Translations under genes and position numbers: made by a program
Assembly: GCA_934481345.1 (NCBI GenBank)
Contig: CAKSPF010000013.1
Span: forward strand, 1-43,548
From: an uncultured Clostridia bacterium
Lineage (GTDB): Bacteria > Bacillota > Clostridia > UMGS1810
DNA: 43,548 nucleotides
Reading direction: 5' to 3'
Shown: positions 34,608 to 43,380 of the stretch, one piece after another
Position numbering within the stretch: position 1 is the stretch's first letter
Layout: each line of letters begins with the position of its first letter
The notes under the pieces: model-generated
The model's input: only the letters and a program-made list of their open reading frames with translations
Told to the model about the DNA's origin: nothing
Database searches by the model: none

Positions 34608-35177
34608 TTGGAAAGCGTTTTACTTGTATCAAGCTCAGATAAAGGAAAAGAAGCAATAACTTCCGCACTTACCTCAACATCATACTCAAATATAACGGCT
34701 GCCGCAAGCGGTTCCGAAGCACGGCGGCTGCTCTGCCTTAATGAATACGATCTGGTTATCATAAATACTCCTTTAAGCGATGAATTCGGACATTTGATTT
34801 CCATAGAAGCTACCGAGAAATCGCTCGCCGGTGTGATACTCCTTGTACGCCAGGACATTGCCGATGGAGTTTCCGAAAAGGTGGAGGACTACGGCATAGT
34901 GGTCGTGGAAAAGCCTTTGGTAAAACCGCTTTTTTATCAGGCGCTCAGGCTCGTTTCAATATCAAGTCAGCGTATACGGAATTTAAGAAACGAAAATACG
35001 CGCCTTCAGACAAAAATCGAAGAAATAAGGCTTATAGACCGTGCCAAGTGCACCCTGATACAATATTTGAATATGACGGAGGAACAGGCGCACAAATATC
35101 TGGAAAGACAGGCTATGGATATGCGTGTATCAAAAAAGAAAATTGCCCAGCGCATACTTAACGCATACGAGTCTTAA
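34608..35177 (+). CDS. ANTAR-domain RNA-binding antiterminator with atypical receiver
   Basis: A 189-residue protein. Residues 1-115 are a response-regulator receiver-like domain, but the phospho-acceptor aspartate position is Asn53 (LVIINTPLSD) and the acidic cluster at the N-terminus is SSSD, so phosphorylation is unlikely. A coiled-coil linker (115-142) leads to an ANTAR domain (142-189) with the typical RAKC...YLNMTEEQAHKYL...RVSKKKIAQRIL pattern. ANTAR proteins bind paired RNA hairpins to prevent termination. Its start is TTG at 34608 after a GAGGTG site, 22 bases after the GS-like gene. Precedent for a non-phosphorylated receiver: AmiR, which is held inactive by AmiC. Confidence 0.9.
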   Translation: MESVLLVSSSDKGKEAITSALTSTSYSNITAAASGSEARRLLCLNEYDLVIINTPLSDEFGHLISIEATEKSLAGVILLVRQDIADGVSEKVEDYGIVVVEKPLVKPLFYQALRLVSISSQRIRNLRNENTRLQTKIEEIRLIDRAKCTLIQYLNMTEEQAHKYLERQAMDMRVSKKKIAQRILNAYES

Positions 35178-35225
35178 AAATATACATATTATACTACTCA
35201 AAAGAATAAAATCGGAGGTAAAGCC

Positions 35226-36305
35226 ATGAATAACACATTGTACCTTGTTCTTGAAAACGGTAAGATTTTCAAGGGATACGGCTTCGGCGCAGAGGGTGAA
35301 ATCACCGGCGAAACGGTATTCACCACAGCAATGACCGGGTATAACGAAACGATTACAGACCCAAGCTACTGCGGACAAATCGTAGTGCAGACCTTTCCGC
35401 TTATAGGTAACTACGGAGTAATACCCGAGGACTTTGAAAGCCGCAAGCCATTTTTAAAGGGTTATATAGTCAAGGATTTGTGCCGTGAGCCGTCAAACTT
35501 CAGATGCTCGCAGACGCTTGACGAGTACCTTAAAGCAAACAATATAATCGGCATGTACGGAATAGACACCCGTGCGCTTACAAGAATCCTCCGTGAAAAA
35601 GGAACAATGAACGGCAAGCTTGTAACCGATATTTCCGATATGGATTCCATATTAAATAAACTGAAAAGCTACCGAGTGGAAAATACTCTCGAACAGGTAA
35701 GCATCAAAGAAATGCAGACCTATAAAGCCGAAAACCCGAAGTACAATGTAGTGCTGTGGGACTTCGGCGCAAAGGATAATATCCGCCGCGAGCTTTTAAA
35801 GCGCGGATGCAATGTCACCGTTGTTCCTCAAAGCGCAGACTGTGAGGAAATTATGAAACTCAACCCCGACGGAATTATGCTTTCAAACGGTCCGGGCGAC
35901 CCAAGCGATAACGTCGGAGTTATAAGCGAATTAAAAAAGCTTGCCGACAGGAAAATCCCGATTTTCGGAATATGCCTCGGCCATCAGCTTTTGGCACTCT
36001 CTCAGGGCGCAAAAACCGCCAAGCTCAAATACGGTCACCGCGGAGCAAACCAGCCCGTAAAAGATTTGAGTACGGGCAGAGTATATATCACAAGCCAAAA
36101 TCACGGTTATGCGGTTCTTAATGACTGCCTGCCGAAAAATGCCAAAAACAGCTTTGTCAATGTAAACGACGGCACCTGCGAAGGCATAGATTATACCGAC
36201 CTTCCTGCATTTTCGGTTCAGTTTCACCCCGAGGCATGCGGCGGACCTCACGATACAAACTTTCTTTTCGACCGCTTTATAAACAACATGAAAGGAGCAA
36301 ACTGA
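35226..36305 (+). CDS. carA: Carbamoyl-phosphate synthase small subunit
   Basis: Glutaminase subunit, 359 residues, releasing ammonia from glutamine for carbamoyl phosphate (arginine and pyrimidines). The C-terminal class I amidotransferase domain has the catalytic Cys in IFGICLGHQLLALS and the His/Glu in QFHPEACGGP. The N-terminal CPSase domain shows GYNETITDPSYCGQIVVQT. It follows ANTAR by 48 bases; its start has a GGAGGTAAAGCC site. It precedes carB by one base, so the two are coupled. Confidence 0.97.
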   Translation: MNNTLYLVLENGKIFKGYGFGAEGEITGETVFTTAMTGYNETITDPSYCGQIVVQTFPLIGNYGVIPEDFESRKPFLKGYIVKDLCREPSNFRCSQTLDEYLKANNIIGMYGIDTRALTRILREKGTMNGKLVTDISDMDSILNKLKSYRVENTLEQVSIKEMQTYKAENPKYNVVLWDFGAKDNIRRELLKRGCNVTVVPQSADCEEIMKLNPDGIMLSNGPGDPSDNVGVISELKKLADRKIPIFGICLGHQLLALSQGAKTAKLKYGHRGANQPVKDLSTGRVYITSQNHGYAVLNDCLPKNAKNSFVNVNDGTCEGIDYTDLPAFSVQFHPEACGGPHDTNFLFDRFINNMKGAN

Positions 36306-36306
36306 T

Positions 36307-39300
36307 ATGCCGTTAAATAAATCGCTGAAAAAAGTAATGGTTATAGGCTCCGGTCCTATCGTCATAGGACAAGCAGCCGAATTTGACTATGCAGGCACGC
36401 AGGCTTGCAGAGCACTTAAAGAAGCAGGACTTAACGTTGTACTCGTAAATTCCAACCCTGCGACCATAATGACGGATAATTCCATGGCGGACGAGATATA
36501 TTTGGAGCCGCTTAACCTCACCACGATGAAAAGAATTATCGAAAAAGAAAAACCGGACAGTCTGCTCTCCACACTCGGCGGTCAGACAGGTCTTACACTC
36601 TCAATGCAGCTTGCAAAAGAGGGATTTCTTGAAAAACACGGAGTTACCCTCCTCGGCGCAAATCCGGAAACAATAGACAAAGCCGAAGACAGACAGCTCT
36701 TTAAAGATACAATGCAGTCTATAAATCAGCCGGTCATACCCTCGACTGTCGTAACTACGGTTGATGACGCGGTTGCTTTTGCCGACAAAACAGGCTATCC
36801 GCTTATAATACGCCCTGCATTTACACTCGGCGGCACGGGCGGCGGCATTGTAAACGATGAGGCAGAGCTCAGAGAAATCGCAATGAACGGAATTTACCAG
36901 TCGCCGATCAACCAGATTTTGGTGGAAAAATGCATCTCCGGCTGGAAAGAAATAGAATTTGAAGTTATACGCGACAGCGCAGGCAACGTAATAACCGTGT
37001 GCAGCATGGAAAACTTCGACCCCGTGGGCGTGCACACAGGCGACAGCATAGTTATCGCTCCTGCCGTTACGCTTGCGGATAAGGAGTATCAGATGCTCCG
37101 AAGCGCCGCACTTGATATAATCAGCACATTAAAGGTAGAGGGCGGCTGCAACTGCCAATTTGCATTAAACCCCGAAAGCTTTGAATATGCCGTTATAGAG
37201 GTTAACCCCAGGGTTTCCCGTTCCTCGGCGCTCGCGTCAAAGGCAACAGGCTATCCTATCGCAAAGGTTGCCGCAAAAATTGCTATCGGATATACGCTTG
37301 ATGAAATCAAAAATGACGTAACGGGCATAACATATGCGGCATTTGAGCCTGCACTCGACTATGTTGTAGTAAAATTCCCCAAATGGCCTTTCGATAAATT
37401 TGTCTATGCAAGCAAACAGCTCGGCACGCAGATGAAAGCAACGGGCGAAGTAATGAGCATAGGCTCCACGTTTGAAGAAGCCATCATGAAAGCGGTGCGC
37501 GGTGCGGAAATCAAGCTTGACACGCTCACAAATCCGAAAATCGCCGTTCTCTCCGATGACGAAGTTAAATCCAGACTTTATTCCTGTGATGACAATCGCC
37601 TGTTTGTTGTGTACGAGGCGCTCAAGCGCGGTGTTTCGATAGAAAGAATCCATGAAATCACCATGATAGACGAGTGGTTTTTGTGCAAACTGAAAATACT
37701 TGCCGACTTTGAAACAGAGCTTAAAAATTCAGAGCTCAGCGATGAACTGTATCTGAGAGCGAAGAAACTCGGCTATCCCGATACCGCAATCGAAAGAATA
37801 AGCGGCAAAAAAGTAAAAAAACATATTAATGCCTCGTTTAAAATGGTTGATACCTGCGCCGCAGAGTTCAAGGCAGTGACACCGTATTTCTACTCATCAT
37901 ATGAAGAAGAAAACGAAGCGGAGGAATTTCTGAAAGAACAAAAATCAAAGAAAGATACCGTAATAGTTTTCGGCTCCGGCCCGATAAGAATAGGTCAGGG
38001 AGTTGAATTTGACTATGCCTCCGTTCACTGCGTATGGTCGCTCAAAAGAGCGGGATATGACGTTGTTATAGTAAATAATAACCCCGAAACGGTATCTACC
38101 GACTTTGACACGGCGGACAGACTGTATTTTGAACCTCTTACAAACGAGGATGCCATGAATATAATAAATGTAGAAAAACCATACGGAGTTGTGGTTGCAT
38201 TCGGCGGCCAGACGGCAATTAAGCTTACAAACTATTTAAGCAAGCACGGAGTAAAAATCCTCGGAACCTCCGCAGAAAGCATAGACGCTGCCGAAGACCG
38301 CGAAAAATTTGATGAACTGCTGGAGCTGCACCACATTGCCCGCCCGAAAGGCTCTACAATCATGACAACCGAGGAAGCACTCGAAGCCGCAGAAAAAATC
38401 GGCTACCCCGTGCTTATGCGTCCGTCATACGTTCTCGGCGGTCAGAATATGATTATTGCCTTCAACAGTGACGACATCAAAGAATATATGAAAATTATTC
38501 TTGAAACAAATATAGAAAACCCCGTACTCATAGACAAATACCTCATGGGAACAGAGCTTGAAGTGGACGCTATCTGCGACGGCGAGGACATTCTCATACC
38601 GGGAATTATGGAACATATTGAGCGCACGGGTGTTCACTCCGGAGATTCTATAGCAGTATATCCGGCATGGAACATTTCCGACGCTTTAACCGAAAAGATT
38701 GTTCAGAGCACAAAAAATCTCTCGCTCTCGCTTAAAGCAATCGGACTTGTAAACATACAGTACCTTATATATCAGAATGAGCTGTATGTCATTGAGGTAA
38801 ATCCGCGCAGCTCGCGAACCATACCGTATATAAGCAAGGTTACGGGTATTCCTATGGTTGACTTAGCCACACGCGCCATGCTCGGCGAAAAACTGAAAGA
38901 CATGGGCTACGGCACGGGGCTCTACCCTGCTTCGCCTTATGTTGCGGTAAAAGTTCCCGTATTCTCGTTTGAAAAACTCGCAAACGTTGATAACCACCTC
39001 GGACCGGAAATGAAATCCACAGGTGAAGTTCTCGGAATTGCAAGTACAAGGCAGGAGGCAATATTCAAAGGCCTTTTAAGCAGCGGCTGCACCATGAAAA
39101 GAAGCGGCGGTGTGTTTATCACAGTAAGAAATTCCGATAAATGTGAAATTGCAGACGTTGCGAAAAAGTATTCCGACCTCGGATTTAAGCTGTATGCCAC
39201 GACGGGAACTGCTGAGGTTCTCCGCAGAAACGACCTTGAAGTAGAGGTTGTTGCCAAAATATACGAAAACGAAAGCAATGCCATAACGCTTATAGAGAGC

Positions 39301-40353
39301 GGCAAAATAAATTATGTAATATCTACCTCGTCCAAAGGACGCATACCTACGCGCGACAGCGTTAAAATCCGCCGCAAGGCAATCGAGCGGAATGTACCGT
39401 GCCTAACCTCGCTTGATACCGCCAGCGCCCTGGCAGACAGTATCAAGAGCCGCTACAGCGACCTGAGCACGGAGCTTGTGGACATAAACAACATGAGGAG
39501 TGAGAAGATGAAGCTTGAATTTACAAAAATGCAGGGCTGTGGAAACGATTATATTTACTTTAACTGTTTCACGCAGAAAATCGACAACCCCGAAGCACTG
39601 AGTGTAAGCCTTTCCGACAGACATTTCGGTATAGGCGGCGACGGAGTTGTGCTTATCTGCCCGTCCGACGTTGCGGATGCAAAAATGCGTATGTTCAACC
39701 TTGACGGCAGCGAAGGCAAAATGTGCGGAAATGCCATAAGGTGCATAGGAAAATACCTCTATGAAAAAGGAATAGTAGATAAGCTCGACATCAGCATAGA
39801 AACCTTAAGCGGAATAAAGAAGCTTCAGCTCAATAAACAGGGCGGCAAAATCACCTCCGTAAAGGTTGATATGGGCAAGGCAGAGCTCGTACCCGAAAAA
39901 ATTCCCGCGCTGCTTGACGGCGAAAAGGTCGTAAGCCGCGAAGTAGACATAGCGGGCGGAAAATACAAAATCACCGCAGTATCCATGGGAAATCCGCATT
40001 GTATAGTCCTTGTGGATAACGTGGATAAATTTGACATAAACACCTACGGTCCGAAATTTGAAAACGATCCGCTGTTCCCCGAGCGCGTAAACACGGAATT
40101 TATCAAAATTATTGATGAAAAAACCATAAAAATGAGAGTTTGGGAGCGCGGCAGCGGCGAAACCTGGGCATGCGGTACGGGTGCATGCGCGGCGGCTGTT
40201 GCGGCATGCGAAAACGGCTTCTGCAAGAAAAATACAGATATTACCGTAAAGCTTGTCGGAGGCGACCTGGTAATACGCTACACTGATGACGGAACGGTAT
40301 TTATGACCGGTAATGCAGTCATAGCCTTTGAAGGAAAAGTAGTTATCGAATAG
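36307..40353 (+). CDS. carB-dapF: Carbamoyl-phosphate synthase large subunit fused in frame to diaminopimelate epimerase
   Basis: A 1348-residue frame. Residues 1-1062 are a complete CarB: two ATP-grasp halves (first with GGQTGLTLSMQLA, second with VIVFGSGPIRIGQGVEFDY) and the C-terminal methylglyoxal-synthase-like domain. Residues 1068-1348 are a complete DapF with catalytic Cys in KMCGNAIRCIG and in TWACGTGACAAAV, length 281, a normal DapF. No stop lies between. DapF's own ATG at 39508-39510 has an AGGAG site at 39496-39500 in the fused frame, so independent re-initiation is possible. A true fusion would link pyrimidine/arginine and lysine/cell-wall synthesis in one polypeptide. Assembly error or a lost base is possible. 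Confidence 0.9.
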   Translation: MPLNKSLKKVMVIGSGPIVIGQAAEFDYAGTQACRALKEAGLNVVLVNSNPATIMTDNSMADEIYLEPLNLTTMKRIIEKEKPDSLLSTLGGQTGLTLSMQLAKEGFLEKHGVTLLGANPETIDKAEDRQLFKDTMQSINQPVIPSTVVTTVDDAVAFADKTGYPLIIRPAFTLGGTGGGIVNDEAELREIAMNGIYQSPINQILVEKCISGWKEIEFEVIRDSAGNVITVCSMENFDPVGVHTGDSIVIAPAVTLADKEYQMLRSAALDIISTLKVEGGCNCQFALNPESFEYAVIEVNPRVSRSSALASKATGYPIAKVAAKIAIGYTLDEIKNDVTGITYAAFEPALDYVVVKFPKWPFDKFVYASKQLGTQMKATGEVMSIGSTFEEAIMKAVRGAEIKLDTLTNPKIAVLSDDEVKSRLYSCDDNRLFVVYEALKRGVSIERIHEITMIDEWFLCKLKILADFETELKNSELSDELYLRAKKLGYPDTAIERISGKKVKKHINASFKMVDTCAAEFKAVTPYFYSSYEEENEAEEFLKEQKSKKDTVIVFGSGPIRIGQGVEFDYASVHCVWSLKRAGYDVVIVNNNPETVSTDFDTADRLYFEPLTNEDAMNIINVEKPYGVVVAFGGQTAIKLTNYLSKHGVKILGTSAESIDAAEDREKFDELLELHHIARPKGSTIMTTEEALEAAEKIGYPVLMRPSYVLGGQNMIIAFNSDDIKEYMKIILETNIENPVLIDKYLMGTELEVDAICDGEDILIPGIMEHIERTGVHSGDSIAVYPAWNISDALTEKIVQSTKNLSLSLKAIGLVNIQYLIYQNELYVIEVNPRSSRTIPYISKVTGIPMVDLATRAMLGEKLKDMGYGTGLYPASPYVAVKVPVFSFEKLANVDNHLGPEMKSTGEVLGIASTRQEAIFKGLLSSGCTMKRSGGVFITVRNSDKCEIADVAKKYSDLGFKLYATTGTAEVLRRNDLEVEVVAKIYENESNAITLIESGKINYVISTSSKGRIPTRDSVKIRRKAIERNVPCLTSLDTASALADSIKSRYSDLSTELVDINNMRSEKMKLEFTKMQGCGNDYIYFNCFTQKIDNPEALSVSLSDRHFGIGGDGVVLICPSDVADAKMRMFNLDGSEGKMCGNAIRCIGKYLYEKGIVDKLDISIETLSGIKKLQLNKQGGKITSVKVDMGKAELVPEKIPALLDGEKVVSREVDIAGGKYKITAVSMGNPHCIVLVDNVDKFDINTYGPKFENDPLFPERVNTEFIKIIDEKTIKMRVWERGSGETWACGTGACAAAVAACENGFCKKNTDITVKLVGGDLVIRYTDDGTVFMTGNAVIAFEGKVVIE
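39493..39510 (+). other. Junction of CarB and DapF with an internal start site
   Basis: The junction reads ATG AGG AGT GAG AAG ATG in the fused frame. The AGGAG inside it is a good ribosome site 7 bases before the second ATG, the natural start of DapF. In the other two frames the same stretch contains TGA stops, so a one-base change could have produced a separate carB stop. Confidence 0.8.
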
Positions 40354-40382
40354 CAGTTTAGTGTGAAAGGCGATGAATTATT

Positions 40383-41558
40383 ATGAAAATTAACAGCAAT
40401 TATTTAAACGTTGAAGAGGGGTATCTTTTTTCCACTATTTCCAAAAAGGTAAACGAATACAAAAACGGGCACCCCGACGCGGAAATCATACGCCTCGGTA
40501 TCGGCGATGTCACAAAACCGCTGTGCAAGGCTGTAGTTGACGAGATGGCAAAGGCAGTCACGGAGATGGGCAATGCCGATACATTCAGAGGCTACGGCCC
40601 GGAGCAGGGATATGACTTTTTAAGAACCGCAATACAGAAGTATTATCTGTCAAACAAAGTGGAGCTTAACGAAGACGAAATATTCATAAGCGACGGTGCA
40701 AAGAGCGATGTCGGAAACATACTGGATATTTTCGACACTGATAACACGGTGCTCATTCCAAATCCCGTGTACCCCGTATATGTGGATACAAACGTGATGG
40801 CAGGCAGAAAGATAATTTATATGGACGCAAATATCGGCAACGGATTTTTGCCGCTGCCGCAGGATAACGTCAAGGCGGATATAATCTATCTGTGCTCGCC
40901 GAATAATCCCACAGGTGCTGTTTATGATAAAAATCAGCTTTCACTCTGGGTAGACTATGCAAAAAAGAATAATGCCGTTATACTTTTTGATTCCGCATAC
41001 GAAGCCTTTGTTGCAGACGATGCATTGCCGAGAAGCATTTATGAAATAGACGGCGCCAAGGAATGTGCCATAGAGTTCTGCTCGTTCTCCAAAACGGCAG
41101 GATTTACCGGTACACGCTGCGGATATACCGTTGTCCCCAAGACGCTTGTTTATCAAAATACCTCTTTCAATAAAATGTGGCTTCGCAGACAGACTACGAA
41201 ATTCAACGGCGTGTCATATATTGTTCAGCGCGGTGCGGCAGCCGTATTTACCGAGGACGGATTAAAGCAAATCAAAGAAAATATCAATTATTACAGAGAA
41301 AATGCAAAAATTATTGCAAGCGCACTCGATGAACTCGGCATCTGGTATACCGGCGGCAAAAATTCTCCGTATATCTGGCTCAAATGCCCGGACGGAATGG
41401 GCAGTTGGGAATACTTCGACCGCCTGCTGAAAGATTACAATATAGTAGGCACACCGGGAGCAGGCTTCGGTGAAAACGGCGAAGGCTACTTCAGGCTTAC
41501 CGCTTTCGGAAGCAAAGAAAACACAGTCAAGGCGATGAACAGATTGCTGAATAAATAG
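40383..41558 (+). CDS. dapL: LL-diaminopimelate aminotransferase
   Basis: Converts tetrahydrodipicolinate directly to LL-diaminopimelate, using glutamate. The 391-residue PLP enzyme has YGPEQGYDFLRTAI near residue 65, the NNPTG motif CSPNNPTGAV, and the PLP lysine in CSFSKTAGFTGTRCG. Combined with DapF it completes synthesis of meso-diaminopimelate, and the presence of dapL means the succinyl or acetyl route is not required. It starts 29 bases after the fused frame, with a GAAAGGCG site. It ends in a terminator shared with the convergent trpB2 gene. Confidence 0.95.
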   Translation: MKINSNYLNVEEGYLFSTISKKVNEYKNGHPDAEIIRLGIGDVTKPLCKAVVDEMAKAVTEMGNADTFRGYGPEQGYDFLRTAIQKYYLSNKVELNEDEIFISDGAKSDVGNILDIFDTDNTVLIPNPVYPVYVDTNVMAGRKIIYMDANIGNGFLPLPQDNVKADIIYLCSPNNPTGAVYDKNQLSLWVDYAKKNNAVILFDSAYEAFVADDALPRSIYEIDGAKECAIEFCSFSKTAGFTGTRCGYTVVPKTLVYQNTSFNKMWLRRQTTKFNGVSYIVQRGAAAVFTEDGLKQIKENINYYRENAKIIASALDELGIWYTGGKNSPYIWLKCPDGMGSWEYFDRLLKDYNIVGTPGAGFGENGEGYFRLTAFGSKENTVKAMNRLLNK

Positions 41559-41566
41559 AAATATAA

Positions 41567-41607
41567 AACCCGCAGTTCCTATCAGGAACCGCGGGTTGCT
41601 TTTTTTA
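41567..41607. terminator. Bidirectional terminator between dapL and trpB2
   Basis: AACCCGC and GTTCC pair with GGAAC and GCGGGTT around a short loop, followed by CTTTTTTT on the plus strand. It ends the dapL transcript and overlaps the stop codon of the convergent trpB2 gene. Confidence 0.88.
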
Positions 41608-42975
41608 AATCTGCGGAAGCTTTTTGAAGTTTTCTTCCAATTCTTCATCCGTGGGAATATAATCGTCCATCTGACCGTTATGGAATTTTTCATATGCAAC
41701 CATATCAAAATATCCCGTTCCCGTCAAACCGAATACAATAGTCTTTTCCTCTCCCGTTTCCTTGCATTTAAGCGCTTCATCTATTGCCGCCCTTATTGCA
41801 TGGCTGCTTTCAGGTGCGGGCAAAATACCTTCAACTCTTGCAAACTGCTCGGCAGCTTCAAATACCGATGTCTGCGGAACGGAAACAGCCTCCATAAGAC
41901 CGTCATCATAGAGCTGCGAAAGAACGGAGCTCATTCCGTGATACCTCAGTCCTCCGGCATGGTTCGGCGCCGGAATAAAGCCGCTGCCCAGAGTATACAT
42001 TTTTGCAAGCGGGCAAACCATTCCGGTATCACAGAAATCATATGCAAATTTTCCTCTGGTAAAGCTCGGGCATGAAGCCGGCTCTACTGCAATTATTCTG
42101 TAATCCGCCTCGCCTCTGAGCTTTTCGCCCATAAACGGAGCTATAAGACCGCCGAGGTTTGAGCCGCCTCCGGCACAGCCTATAATTATATCAGGCTTTA
42201 TATCATATTTATCAAGCGCCGCCTTTGTTTCCAGACCTATTACAGACTGATGCAAAAGCACCTGATTGAGAACGCTTCCCAAAACATATCTGTAACCGTC
42301 CGATGATACCGCTTTTTCCACAGCCTCGGAAATTGCACAGCCAAGACTTCCCGTAGTGCCCGGGTGCTCGGCAAGTATTTTTCTTCCGACCTCGGTTTCC
42401 ATAGACGGCGACGGTGTAACAGACGCACCGTAAGTCCTCATAACCTCGCGTCGGAAAGGCTTCTGTTCGTATGAAACCTTAACCATATAAACCTTACAGT
42501 CAAGTTCAAAATAGGAGCATGCCATAGAGAGCGCCGTGCCCCACTGTCCTGCACCTGTTTCTGTCGTAACACCCTTTAAGCCCTGTTTTTTTGCGTAATA
42601 TGCCTGTGCAATGGCAGAGTTAAGCTTATGACTTCCGCTTGTGTTGTTTCCCTCAAATTTATAGTAAATTTTCGCGGGTGTGTCAAGCTTTTTTTCAAGG
42701 CAATATGCCCTTACAAGCGGTGACGGACGGTACATCTTGTAAAAATCAAGAATTTCCTGCGGTATAGGGAAATATGCTGTATCATTATCCAGCTCCTGTG
42801 CAATCAGTTCGTCACAGAATACCGCCGAAAGCTCCTCCGGCTTCATCGGCTCATGAGTTCCCGGATTAAGCAGCGGAGCCGGTTTGTTTTTCATATCGGC
42901 TCTCAGGTTGTACCATGCTTTCGGCATCTCGCTTTCCTCAAGGTAGATTTTGTACGGAATTTTTTCTCTTGACAT
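41605..42975 (-). CDS. trpB: Tryptophan synthase beta chain, TrpB2 type
   Basis: A PLP enzyme of 456 residues, longer than TrpB1 and with the TrpB2 pattern: PSPLVRAYCLEKKLDTPAKIYYKFEGNNTSGSHKLNSA region with the PLP lysine in GSHKLNSA, the GAGQWGTALSM loop, and GCAGGGSNLGG for phosphate binding. It makes tryptophan from indole and serine. TrpB2 proteins often stand alone and are thought to use free indole. No trpA or other trp genes are in the window. It lies under a T-box whose specifier is TGG, so expression should rise when charged tRNA-Trp is scarce. Confidence 0.95.
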   Translation of the reverse strand: MSREKIPYKIYLEESEMPKAWYNLRADMKNKPAPLLNPGTHEPMKPEELSAVFCDELIAQELDNDTAYFPIPQEILDFYKMYRPSPLVRAYCLEKKLDTPAKIYYKFEGNNTSGSHKLNSAIAQAYYAKKQGLKGVTTETGAGQWGTALSMACSYFELDCKVYMVKVSYEQKPFRREVMRTYGASVTPSPSMETEVGRKILAEHPGTTGSLGCAISEAVEKAVSSDGYRYVLGSVLNQVLLHQSVIGLETKAALDKYDIKPDIIIGCAGGGSNLGGLIAPFMGEKLRGEADYRIIAVEPASCPSFTRGKFAYDFCDTGMVCPLAKMYTLGSGFIPAPNHAGGLRYHGMSSVLSQLYDDGLMEAVSVPQTSVFEAAEQFARVEGILPAPESSHAIRAAIDEALKCKETGEEKTIVFGLTGTGYFDMVAYEKFHNGQMDDYIPTDEELEENFKKLPQI

Positions 42976-43011
42976 GATTCATGTCTCCTTTCTTTGATTT
43001 TATGGAGCAGA

Positions 43012-43341
43012 ATACAAAAAACTCCCGCCCCACAACAAAATAATTTTGCTGGGACAGGAGTATAAATTCCTGCGGTGCCACCCGGCTTGACGCATTTTTT
43101 AAATATATGCAATGCGCCCACTCAGCGCGTACCAACATACGCCGGCTTTTGTTCACGAAGCGCCATACTCCGTCGCACATACTCCATAAAGCTTTTGTCT
43201 TCGAAAACTCGCTTGCAAAAACTTTTGTTTCTGATTGCCCTCGGAAGTCCATTCGGTTACATCTTATTCTGCCGCAATCCCACCGCCTGCGGCTCTCTCG
43301 TAAAACAGTGCTGTAACTTACTTACTCTCCCTCAACGGTTT
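43012..43341 (-). promoter_or_regulatory. T-box riboswitch sensing tRNA-Trp
   Basis: On the minus strand the leader has a stem I with GAGAGTAAG and GGTGGGA elements, a specifier loop with TGG in GAATGGACTTCC (TGG at 43249-43251), and the T-box sequence CCGGGTGGCACCGCA (43071-43087) in the antiterminator, followed by the terminator. TGG is the Trp codon. Uncharged tRNA-Trp would pair with the specifier and its NCCA end with the T-box bulge, allowing read-through to trpB. This is a classic transcriptional T-box in size (about 330 bases). Confidence 0.92.
43014..43061 (-). terminator. T-box terminator
   Basis: On the minus strand, ACTCCTGTCCCAGC pairs imperfectly with GGGGCGGGAGT, followed by TTTTTTG. 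It is the alternative to the antiterminator that includes the T-box sequence at 43071-43087. Confidence 0.9.
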
Positions 43342-43347
43342 TTTTAT

Positions 43348-43376
43348 ATATTACCACCGTTTATTTTAAATGTCAA
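43348..43376 (-). promoter_or_regulatory. Promoter of the T-box leader
   Basis: On the minus strand, TTGACA (43371-43376), a 17-base spacer and TAATAT (43348-43353). The expected start is about 43341, just ahead of stem I. Confidence 0.75.
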
Positions 43377-43380
43377 TACC

